Assembly (NCBI GenBank): GCA_027037155.1
Contig: JALWBK010000005.1
Coordinates: forward strand, 1-5,414
Source of the DNA: a bacterium
GTDB taxonomy: Bacteria > Thermosulfidibacterota > Thermosulfidibacteria > Thermosulfidibacterales > Thermosulfidibacteraceae
Length of the DNA stretch: 5,414 bases
Direction of reading: 5' to 3'
Below, in pieces: positions 1 to 5,249 of this stretch; position 1 is the first letter of the stretch, and the number at the start of each line of letters is the position of its first letter. The notes beneath the pieces are model-generated. The model was given only the letters and a program-made list of their open reading frames with translations, was not told where the DNA came from and ran no database searches. A program made the position numbers and the translations under genes.

Positions 1-410
1 AGTCTTTCAAGCATTAGATTGTTGGCGATATCTTCAATTTCGGTTAGTAGGATACGGGATATTCCCTTTCTTCTCCAGTTCTTAGAAACTGTAAGCCTCA
101 CTTTACCTACATATTTGGACCATCCAAACTCTCTCATGTGCAGGGTAGACACAGCTACTACTTTGCTTTCGTAAAGGGCAATCAGAGGGAGTATCCGCTC
201 GTAGTTGATGTTTTTGCACCAGCCTTCTATTACCTTAGGATCCCTCACATTGTCCTTCATAAGGGCAACATCCTCATCGTTCAGCTCTTGGAAGAAGTAC
301 TCCTGTAAAGAAGCCCGATCTTCCGCTTTTAATGGTCTTAAGGTAATTTGATCACCACTCTTTAATGTTTTTGTTTTTGGATATTGGAGTAGCAAGTCTT
401 CTATTAGCAT
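1..410 (-). CDS. GNAT-family N-acetyltransferase, partial (C-terminus outside window)
   Basis: Reading the minus strand from the ATG at 410-408 gives 136 uninterrupted codons that run off the left edge, starting MLIEDLLLQYPKTK. The frame has a GNAT look: an N-terminal 'ITLRPLKAEDRASL' strand-helix (about residues 22-35), a beta strand 'LIALYESKVVAVSTL' (76-90), then 'GKVRLTVSKNWRRKGIS' (102-118). The last segment matches motif A, in which R/Q-x-x-G-x-G/A holds the acetyl-CoA pyrophosphate; here it is R113-R-K-G116-I-S118, with Ser at the last position. Family knowledge predicts acetyl transfer from acetyl-CoA to an amine; the substrate is unknown. The start is fixed by an AGGAGG (complement of 421-426) ten bases upstream and by an in-frame TAG just before the ATG. 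It is transcribed away from the CoA-transferase operon, so a shared pathway is not implied. Confidence 0.85.
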   Translation of the reverse strand, partial: MLIEDLLLQYPKTKTLKSGDQITLRPLKAEDRASLQEYFFQELNDEDVALMKDNVRDPKVIEGWCKNINYERILPLIALYESKVVAVSTLHMREFGWSKYVGKVRLTVSKNWRRKGISRILLTEIEDIANNLMLER

Positions 411-450
411 CTTTTTCTATCCTCCTTTTAGTAAGCTACAGCAATTTCCT

Positions 451-474
451 CCTCTTTTACAAGAGGCTTTTTAT
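451..474. other. Small hairpin in acetyltransferase leader
   Basis: CCTCTT (451-456) and AAGAGG (461-466) form a 6-bp stem with a 4-base loop, followed on the plus strand by CTTTTTAT. Read leftward it sits about 10 bases after the predicted start of the acetyltransferase transcript, and its 3' arm touches an AGGAGG-like sequence that is not the gene's own ribosome site. Read rightward it resembles a short intrinsic terminator that would stop antisense transcription. The stem is short, so either role is tentative. Confidence 0.35.
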
Positions 475-482
475 CTTGGATT

Positions 483-491
483 ATTATACCA
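483..491 (-). promoter_or_regulatory. Extended -10 promoter for the acetyltransferase gene
   Basis: On the minus strand this reads TGGTATAAT, a perfect TATAAT with the TG-N extension, about 75 bases upstream of the acetyltransferase ATG. No good -35 hexamer lies 16-18 bases further upstream, as is common for extended -10 promoters. Predicted transcription start is near 476. This rests on motif match and position only. Confidence 0.55.
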
Positions 492-629
492 CTGTCTCAT
501 TAGCTTTGCATAGCAACTCGTGTAAGTGTTAATAACAATGCATTAGTTTTACTAAAATGCGTATAAGTTATTGAAAATAAGTGATGAAATTGGTAATAGT
601 TTCGTTCGTAAATTTTGGGAAAACATTTT

Positions 630-667
630 ATTTTAGTATTGACAACCAGTGTTGTTTTATCTAAAAT
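630..667. promoter_or_regulatory. Two-part dyad operator overlapping the promoter
   Basis: Two nested inverted repeats share one centre (between 648 and 649). The outer arms are ATTTTAG (630-636) and CTAAAAT (661-667); the inner arms are ACAAC (642-646) and GTTGT (651-655). The 5-base segments between inner and outer arms do not pair. All 12 arm pairs match. The dyad runs from just upstream of the -35 to the end of the -10, the position expected for a dimeric repressor that blocks RNA polymerase. The regulator is not identifiable in this window. Confidence 0.55.
639..667 (+). promoter_or_regulatory. Sigma-70-type promoter of the CoA-transferase operon
   Basis: TTGACA at 639-644 is a perfect -35 hexamer. 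A 17-base spacer leads to TAAAAT at 662-667, which differs from the TATAAT consensus at one position. Transcription would start near 674, giving a leader of about 88 bases before the first ATG. No better-matched promoter lies closer to the operon, and the next gene boundaries are too tight to hold others. It is likely regulated, because an inverted repeat covers both hexamers. Confidence 0.75.
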
Positions 668-677
668 TAGACCCGAG

Positions 678-698
678 GTAAGGGGTGAATCCCCTTAC
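678..698 (+). promoter_or_regulatory. Perfect hairpin near the 5' end of the operon mRNA
   Basis: GTAAGGGG (678-685) and CCCCTTAC (691-698) pair perfectly over 8 bp around the 5-base loop TGAAT. The stem starts about 4-5 bases after the predicted transcription start. It is not followed by a T-run, so it is not an intrinsic terminator. Hairpins at the extreme 5' end are known to protect bacterial mRNAs from decay; a protein-binding or translational role is also possible. Confidence 0.6.
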
Positions 699-762
699 AG
701 ATGTAATTGTTGTCCTTGTTTTTGGCAGTTGCTACCGTAAAACATTTTTTGGGAGGGAGTGA
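685..762 (+). CDS. Possible 25-codon leader peptide (GTG start)
   Basis: A GTG at 685 opens a 25-codon frame beginning (M)[14 protein letters not shown], with stop TGA at 760-762. The stop shares its last base with the ATG of the first CoA-transferase gene (TGATG), the geometry of translational coupling. GAGG at 675-678 lies six bases before the GTG. An in-frame TAA at 679-681 excludes a longer version. Against it: the GTG sits in the leader hairpin, the ribosome site would be almost at the mRNA end, and the peptide resembles nothing I know. A short frame in this position could be chance. Confidence 0.2.
   Translation: MNPLTDVIVVLVFGSCYRKTFFGRE
751..757 (+). promoter_or_regulatory. Ribosome binding site deciding the first gene's start
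   Basis: GGGAGGG precedes a GTG-ATG pair (GTG at 759, ATG at 762, same frame). Its distance favours the ATG (four bases after the site); the GTG is too close. Confidence 0.6.
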
Positions 763-2243
763 TGGCGAAGGAAGTTGTTATCAAAAGTCGTGAGGACGCT
801 ATGAAGCTAACCTCCTACGAGGAGCGTCCGTGGCCCATTACTCCGCCGCCCTCTCAGGAAGAGGTGATGAAGATTTACGCCAAGAGGAAGGCGGAGGAAT
901 TTGGTAAGTGGTGTGAGGATAATCTGCGGTTTGAGTACAGCTTTTCCAAACCTGAGGCGCTCCAGGGAGTGAGGGTGCTGGAGGTTGGTCTCTGGCGTCT
1001 GAGTCACATGTTTGCTGCGTCTTTGCTTGCGGAGCTGGGAGCAGAAGTGATCAAGGTAGAACCTCCTGAAGGTGATCCCCTGAGAAAGCTGGCTCCCTTT
1101 GGAAGGGAAGAGTATATGTTAGAAGATCGCTACACAGGTGAGAAGTGTGGGCTGGAGTTCATCCATGAGATGAGAAACAAATACTCAATCACATTGAACT
1201 TGGAAACGGAAGAGGGGAGAGAGATTTACAAGAAGTTGATTAAGACCGTGGACATTATCTTTGAGGGATATCCTCCAGGCTGGACCGATGAGAGGGGTAT
1301 CGGCTATAGGCAGTTGTCTCAGATCAATCCCAGGTTGATCTACGTGTGGATAGGCCAGGTTGGACAGTGGGGACCTTGGAAGGACAGGGTTTCCAAATTT
1401 GGTCAGTGGATGCTTGAGCCTTTTGGTCAGTGTGCCTGTTCCTTTGTACATAACACTGGTTATCCACCTGATCTCATGCCAAGAGGAAAGGGAGGAGATC
1501 CTACCAGATCTGGTGTATGGCTGGCCGATTATGTTGCTGGAGAGCAGGCTGCAGTCAATGCTTTGGCGGCGCTTTACTGGAGGGATGAGGTAAGTGGTGA
1601 GGGTCAGTTCATAGAAGTGACCGCTGCCGAGGCTATGATGGACATTTTGGACTTTGATATCACATGGTACGGCTTCAATGCTTCTATCAAGGCCAGAACC
1701 GGCTCTTGGGATCCCAATCTGAACCAGTACGCATGGAATCCTTGTAAGGATGGATACATGATGATTGGTGGTCAGACCGACAGGCTCTGGTACCGTATCT
1801 GTATGTGTATTGAGAGAGACGAGCCTGAATTTGGTAGGCTGATAACAGAAGATCCTGCTTTGAAAGAGGTGGCCGCAAGAAACGCTCTTGAAGCATTGGT
1901 TAAGACCTATACTCTCACCACACGCTGGTTGAGGAATGTCAACAGAATTGAGGCAGAGCAGAAATTGCTTGAGTACGACATTGCAGCGGGACCCCTTCTT
2001 TACATCGATGAGACGTGCGAGTTCCCGCACTTCAAGTATAGACCTTGGGTGTATACTATTGAGGACGAGCATTACGGAACCATACTTTATGCCACATCTC
2101 CCAACTCCTTCCAAATGAGGACTCCTGCCAGGGTGAAGTGGCTTGGAAGGCCTCTGGGCAAGGACAATGAGGAGATCTTTATGAAGTATCTTGGAATTGA
2201 TCAGCTTAAATTAAGAGAACTTAAGGAGAAGGGGGTAGTGTGA
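762..2243 (+). CDS. Family III (CaiB/BaiF) CoA-transferase, subunit 1
   Basis: The 493-residue product should move CoA from an acyl-CoA donor to a carboxylic acid through an aspartyl mixed anhydride, in the cytoplasm. Family marks, numbered from the ATG: '[28 protein letters not shown]' (about 73-100, the N-terminal Rossmann-like segment), '[15 protein letters not shown]' (138-152, CoA-contact region), '[12 protein letters not shown]' (188-199), and 'LADYVAG' (254-260) with Asp256 aligning to catalytic Asp169 of CaiB and formyl-CoA transferase, then 'ALAALYWR' (267-274). It is longer than the usual about 400 residues because of a 65-residue charged N-terminal extension and a longer loop near 112-137. 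The loop normally reading YD..QA is altered to '[11 protein letters not shown]' with Cys224 and Cys226. Its stop overlaps the start of the next, paralogous gene, so a heteromeric enzyme of the BbsEF type is likely. Substrate unknown. Confidence 0.9.
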   Translation: MAKEVVIKSREDAMKLTSYEERPWPITPPPSQEEVMKIYAKRKAEEFGKWCEDNLRFEYSFSKPEALQGVRVLEVGLWRLSHMFAASLLAELGAEVIKVEPPEGDPLRKLAPFGREEYMLEDRYTGEKCGLEFIHEMRNKYSITLNLETEEGREIYKKLIKTVDIIFEGYPPGWTDERGIGYRQLSQINPRLIYVWIGQVGQWGPWKDRVSKFGQWMLEPFGQCACSFVHNTGYPPDLMPRGKGGDPTRSGVWLADYVAGEQAAVNALAALYWRDEVSGEGQFIEVTAAEAMMDILDFDITWYGFNASIKARTGSWDPNLNQYAWNPCKDGYMMIGGQTDRLWYRICMCIERDEPEFGRLITEDPALKEVAARNALEALVKTYTLTTRWLRNVNRIEAEQKLLEYDIAAGPLLYIDETCEFPHFKYRPWVYTIEDEHYGTILYATSPNSFQMRTPARVKWLGRPLGKDNEEIFMKYLGIDQLKLRELKEKGVV

Positions 2244-3655
2244 TGTTGGAGAAGGAAAGAATACCAATTGAGGAGCAGCCGGGACCTAAGTCAAAAGAAG
2301 AGCTTGATGCCAATAAGGTCCCCTTTGAGGAGTACTGTAAGAGGGTTTTTGATCCAGGTAATGAGTTTGAGAAACCTGCAGCTCTGCACGGTGTAAGGTG
2401 GATGAGCTGTACCATGTACATCTTTACTCCTCACTCCGTGTCAAATTTGGCGGAGTTGGGGGCTGAAGTTATTAAAATTGAGATGCCCCGAATGGGCGAT
2501 CCCATGAAGCATACCTCTCCCTTCAACGAATGTTACTACTATCCTTTGCATGATGAGCGTCCCCTTACCGGTCAGGGAATAGGATGTGTGAACGCTAACG
2601 TTAACGAGTACTTCATCACCATGGATTACCACCATGATGAGATGAAAGATGCCTTCTACAGGCTTGTGAAGATGAGCGATGGATTGACCGAGTGTTACAG
2701 ACCTGGAACCTTTGACAGGTGGAAACAGTCATACAGGTATCTGCAAGAGATCAATCCCAGGTTTATATACGTTTGGGGTGGTGGCTTCGGTTACGGTCCC
2801 AAGGTCTTCGGTGGTTCCTACGACATTCTCGGTCAGGCACATGCGGGACTGGCGTCTATTACCGGTTTCCATGAGGACTTTGGAGGCCATCCAGTCAAAC
2901 ACACCAACTGGTGTATAGACTGGTATTCTGGAACCATGATTACAGTAGCCGTTTTGGCTGCCCTTTACTGGAGGAGGAAAACCGGTCTTGGAACCATGAT
3001 AGAGTTCTCTCAGGTCCAGTGTGCCACCAGGTGTTGTGGATACGGAGTGCCCCTTTATGGAAGGTTTGGAATCGTTAGGCAGCGTTGGGGCAACTGGGAT
3101 ACCCAGCTTTGCGTGCATGGTATCATCATCTGTGGAAAATCCGATTATCCCGATGCCAAGAATCCTCAGCTCAGGGATGAGGCAAGGTATGTGATGGTTA
3201 GTGCCTTCCAGGATGACGACTTCAAAGAGCTATGTAAGGTAATTAAGAGGGAGGATCTCTGGCAGAAGTACCAAAGGTTCAAAGATAGGGTGGAAGCGGA
3301 GGCTCAGGTTGAGATCTATGACGCCCTTGAGAAGTGGGCTGCTGACAAGTCCAGAAACGAAGTGGTGAAGATCCTTACTGAAGCTGGACTTCTTGCCATG
3401 CCGGTTTACAACGACAAAGAGGTTTACGAGAGCCCCCACTACAGGGAGAGGGGTACCATTAGATGGCAGTTTGATCCCATCTTTGGCGATCAGTTGGTCC
3501 ACTCCACCTATTCATGCGGTCTCATGAGCAAGACTCCCAGACGTAAATACTGGGACTTCAGGCCTGTTGGTGCTGACAACGTGAAGATCTACCACGAGAT
3601 GCTTGGCTATTCTATCAGTCAGATAGAAGAGTGGTACAAGAAAGGTCTCATCTAA
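2243..3655 (+). CDS. Family III (CaiB/BaiF) CoA-transferase, subunit 2
   Basis: The 470-residue product is a diverged paralogue of subunit 1. Shared landmarks, numbered from the ATG: '[11 protein letters not shown]' (42-52), '[14 protein letters not shown]' (67-80), '[12 protein letters not shown]' (170-181), the family loop '[16 protein letters not shown]' (193-208), 'CIDWYSG' (224-230) with Asp226 at the catalytic position, and '[11 protein letters not shown]' (238-248). The segment that reads NKYSITL in subunit 1 is here 'NEYFITM' (121-127), so the usual Lys is Glu. Cys is abundant (13 residues), including C260, C264 and C265 close together. The start is ATG 2243 inside TGATG, with GGGGG at 2231-2235 in front; GTG 2240 is an alternative three bases upstream. 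The one-base overlap implies coupled translation and equal amounts of both subunits. The N-terminal extension, about 45 residues, is shorter than in subunit 1. Confidence 0.9.
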   Translation: MLEKERIPIEEQPGPKSKEELDANKVPFEEYCKRVFDPGNEFEKPAALHGVRWMSCTMYIFTPHSVSNLAELGAEVIKIEMPRMGDPMKHTSPFNECYYYPLHDERPLTGQGIGCVNANVNEYFITMDYHHDEMKDAFYRLVKMSDGLTECYRPGTFDRWKQSYRYLQEINPRFIYVWGGGFGYGPKVFGGSYDILGQAHAGLASITGFHEDFGGHPVKHTNWCIDWYSGTMITVAVLAALYWRRKTGLGTMIEFSQVQCATRCCGYGVPLYGRFGIVRQRWGNWDTQLCVHGIIICGKSDYPDAKNPQLRDEARYVMVSAFQDDDFKELCKVIKREDLWQKYQRFKDRVEAEAQVEIYDALEKWAADKSRNEVVKILTEAGLLAMPVYNDKEVYESPHYRERGTIRWQFDPIFGDQLVHSTYSCGLMSKTPRRKYWDFRPVGADNVKIYHEMLGYSISQIEEWYKKGLI

Positions 3656-3658
3656 TTT

Positions 3659-3665
3659 AGGAGGT
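3659..3665 (+). promoter_or_regulatory. Ribosome binding site AGGAGGT fixing start at 3673
   Basis: AGGAGGT lies seven bases before ATG 3673. A GTG in the same frame at 3664 is part of this site and so cannot be the start, which shortens the naive frame by three codons. Confidence 0.8.
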
Positions 3666-3672
3666 GGTAAAG

Positions 3673-4140
3673 ATGTGTGATATCATCTGGTGCAAAAAAT
3701 GTGATACGGTTAATTACCTTGATCCCTTCAACTTCTGGAACTGGGAAGGAAAGATCAAGTGTGCTGGCTGTGATACGGTTTACTATATACACATGATACA
3801 GGGGCACATGTATAAAGGGCCTGAGGAGAGGCCCGGAGAGGAGCCGGACATCCTGCCCTTGTATGCCGACAAACCTAACCAGGGATATGAAAAGATTCTT
3901 CCGGGTACTCCGGGTAAGACAAGACCTTACAACTGTCTGCCCAGAGAGATCTATTTAGGTAAGGCGGATCACAGGAAGTTTAGTATCCGTGGTTACCCCA
4001 TGAGGGCCTGGGCACCACAGCCTCCGTCTGCTGGTATTGCTGGTTCCCATGGCTTCAAGTGGGATATTGAAAAGCTCTCCCCAGAGGTGTGGGAGGAGTT
4101 CCTTGAGAAGAAGAAAAAAGGTGAAGCCAAGGATTGGTAG
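3673..4140 (+). CDS. Small double-CxxC (zinc-ribbon or rubredoxin-like) protein
   Basis: The 155-residue product begins MCDIIWCKKCDTVNYLDPF. Two CxxC knuckles, C7-C10 and C30-C33, are spaced as in a zinc ribbon or rubredoxin-type site, so one Zn or Fe bound by four Cys is likely. The two knuckles are followed by near-identical words, CDTVNYL and CDTVYYI. Residues 45-125 are rich in Pro, Gly and charge with no clear domain, and the end (137-155) is a predicted charged helix. I see no signal peptide or membrane segment. It follows the second CoA-transferase gene by 17 bp. BbsA of the benzylsuccinate pathway is also a small zinc-binding protein coded with a CoA-transferase pair, but I see no OB-fold/DUF35 signature here, so that is only a parallel. 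Function not recognised; a structural or electron-transfer partner is inference. Confidence 0.75.
   Translation: MCDIIWCKKCDTVNYLDPFNFWNWEGKIKCAGCDTVYYIHMIQGHMYKGPEERPGEEPDILPLYADKPNQGYEKILPGTPGKTRPYNCLPREIYLGKADHRKFSIRGYPMRAWAPQPPSAGIAGSHGFKWDIEKLSPEVWEEFLEKKKKGEAKDW
3700..3780 (+). repeat. Twelve-base direct repeat in the double-CxxC gene
   Basis: TGTGATACGGTT occurs at 3700-3711 and again at 3769-3780. Each copy encodes the CDTV that follows or completes a CxxC knuckle. It points to an internal duplication of the knuckle or to gene conversion between the two halves. Confidence 0.6.
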
Positions 4141-4151
4141 GGAGGGATGAG

Positions 4152-4388
4152 ATGGTTGATAAAAAAGAGATGACACCAGTTGAGTTTTTGGATTCTATAC
4201 TTGAACCGGAGAAGCAAACAGATCATCTGTGCTGGAAATGCAAATACTTCAAGCCCGTTTTGAAGGGTTCAAGCTTTCCGCCGGCGGATATAATTGGGTA
4301 CTGTAAAAAGATACACTGGCCCTTCTACTGGGTTGTGCCGGAAAAGTATGTGATCAAGGAGTGCTACGCGTATGAGGCAAAGAAATAG
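4152..4388 (+). CDS. Small four-Cys protein, possible Fe-S or zinc subunit
   Basis: The 78-residue product has Cys27-x2-Cys30-x20-Cys51-x19-Cys71 and no other Cys, in the words CWKCKYF, GYCKKIHWPF and IKECYAYE. This C-x2-C...C...C layout and size recall the small subunits of glycyl-radical enzymes such as benzylsuccinate synthase (BssB/BssC), which carry a HiPIP-like [4Fe-4S] cluster; no large glycyl-radical subunit is in the window. A zinc site fits the sequence equally well. The region around 52-62 is aromatic (HWPFYW). ATG 4152 was chosen because GGGAGGG (4140-4146) lies five bases upstream; a TTG at 4134 would extend it into the preceding gene with no ribosome site. The next gene overlaps its last 17 bases. 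Function not recognised. Confidence 0.7.
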   Translation: MVDKKEMTPVEFLDSILEPEKQTDHLCWKCKYFKPVLKGSSFPPADIIGYCKKIHWPFYWVVPEKYVIKECYAYEAKK

Positions 4389-4704
4389 TCCACAGTGGGT
4401 TCTCGGGGAGATCCCTCAGGTTCCTCGGGAGAAGATAGAAAGGGAAATAGCGGATGCTAAGATGATTATCCAAGGTTGGAAGAGATCTTACATGAAGATA
4501 GCAGAGGAGATTGGGGGAGGTGAATTCCTGTGTGAGGAATACTGGGATGAGATCCAGGAGTTCGCCTCTCCCTACCTTTACAGGATGGTGATGTGTGGCT
4601 TCATCACCCGAGAAGAGTATGTGGAGTTTATGAGGTTTTGTGAGGGACAGGTGGAGGAACTGAGGGATCACATAAGAAGAATAGAAGAAAAGTTAGGAGG
4701 TTAG
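4372..4704 (+). CDS. Small helical protein of unknown function
   Basis: The 110-residue product starts MRQRNSPQWVLGEIPQ and then becomes almost wholly helical by composition: about 18-48, 51-76, and a heptad-like 'EEYVEFMRFCEGQVEELRDHIRRIEEKLGG' tail (81-110) that could form a coiled coil or pack on a partner. It has Cys54, Cys75 and Cys90 but no metal-site spacing. The start overlaps the previous gene by 17 bases, with AAGGAG (4356-4361) ten bases upstream inside that gene, which argues for coupled translation. No family is recognised; an adaptor or assembly role within the complex is only inference. Confidence 0.7.
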   Translation: MRQRNSPQWVLGEIPQVPREKIEREIADAKMIIQGWKRSYMKIAEEIGGGEFLCEEYWDEIQEFASPYLYRMVMCGFITREEYVEFMRFCEGQVEELRDHIRRIEEKLGG

Positions 4705-4706
4705 AG

Positions 4707-5240
4707 ATGCCTGAAAGGTGTAGGGTTATCCTATGTGGCTTTGATCCAATGCTGGTTAGAGGATACGTAAAGACGGGCTTTAGGGCTATATGGTGGTATC
4801 TTCCTAAGGAGCTTTATGAGGAATACAATGTGCAGCCTGGCGATAAGATCTGTGGTAAGCTGTTGGCCGTGTATAACTATAACGGAGAAAAGACCCATGA
4901 GCCCAATCTTGATGTGGAGTGGCCTACTGCTCAGGAGACGGGGTACGCTGTGGTCGTTCCGGGATCTGCCATTGTTAAGTTCCAGTTGACGGAGTTTCAC
5001 TTTATAGAGTTTGAGATACAGAAAATTAAGAAGCTGAAAGGGTACAAGGAAGAGAAGCTCTCACATGCTGATGAGGCAATGTCTCAAGAGGATATTGAGG
5101 CCATGGAAGCCATTGAGGAAATTAGAAAGGTACCGGTCTATGAGGAGATTGAGGTATATCCAGGTGAGATGAAGCAGAGGAAGTGGTGGCCTGATGATAA
5201 GATGAAACTGGAGTTCCACTTGGACTTCGTCCCACCGTAA
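4707..5240 (+). CDS. Hypothetical protein, beta-rich N-terminal domain and acidic tail
   Basis: The 177-residue product starts MPERCRVILCGFDP. Residues 5-105 alternate hydrophobic and polar residues as in a small beta barrel. They include 'YLPKELYEEYNVQPGDKICGKLLAV' (about 31-55), whose LPKEL...PGDK pattern recalls the swapped-hairpin AbrB/MazE fold; the rest does not support a DNA-binding call. Residues 106-150 are Lys- then Glu-rich and probably helical or flexible, and the end is a Trp-rich 'RKWWPDD' plus a last strand. AGGAGG (4695-4700) lies six bases before the ATG, and the gene begins two bases after the previous stop. It is the last gene before the terminator. No function recognised. 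Confidence 0.75.
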   Translation: MPERCRVILCGFDPMLVRGYVKTGFRAIWWYLPKELYEEYNVQPGDKICGKLLAVYNYNGEKTHEPNLDVEWPTAQETGYAVVVPGSAIVKFQLTEFHFIEFEIQKIKKLKGYKEEKLSHADEAMSQEDIEAMEAIEEIRKVPVYEEIEVYPGEMKQRKWWPDDKMKLEFHLDFVPP

Positions 5241-5249
5241 AAGAGAGGT

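Larger units (their letters stand above)
411..761. other. Divergent intergenic control region
   Basis: This 351-base gap separates the leftward acetyltransferase from the rightward operon and is visibly AT-richer than the genes. It holds the leftward extended -10 promoter (483-491), the rightward promoter (639-667), a dyad over that promoter (630-667), a leader hairpin (678-698) and a possible 25-codon leader frame (685-762). I see no tRNA, known riboswitch or conventional gene in it. The stretch 492-629 has no feature I can assign beyond one more copy of the heptamer CTAAAAT at 552-558. Confidence 0.8.

Noticed and set aside
571..599. Possible second rightward promoter, TTGAAA with TAATAG
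   Set aside because: The -10 matches consensus at only three of six positions, and a much better promoter lies downstream at 639-667.
678..706. Leader hairpin as a riboswitch or attenuator terminator
   Set aside because: It is a single simple stem with no T-run, no competing antiterminator that I can see, and no known riboswitch core.
1185..2114. Long minus-strand open frame (309 codons) opposite CoA-transferase subunit 1
   Set aside because: It lies wholly inside a gene with clear family motifs, has no ribosome site, and its translation is Ser/Leu/His-rich without recognisable domains. It is an antisense shadow.
2729..3118. Minus-strand open frame of 129 codons opposite subunit 2
   Set aside because: Antisense to a strongly supported gene, with no start signal or family likeness.
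3664..3672. GTG 3664 as start of the double-CxxC gene
   Set aside because: The GTG is part of the AGGAGGT ribosome site itself; ATG 3673 has correct spacing.
4134..4151. TTG 4134 as start of the four-Cys gene
   Set aside because: It would overlap the preceding gene without a ribosome site, while ATG 4152 has GGGAGGG at good spacing.
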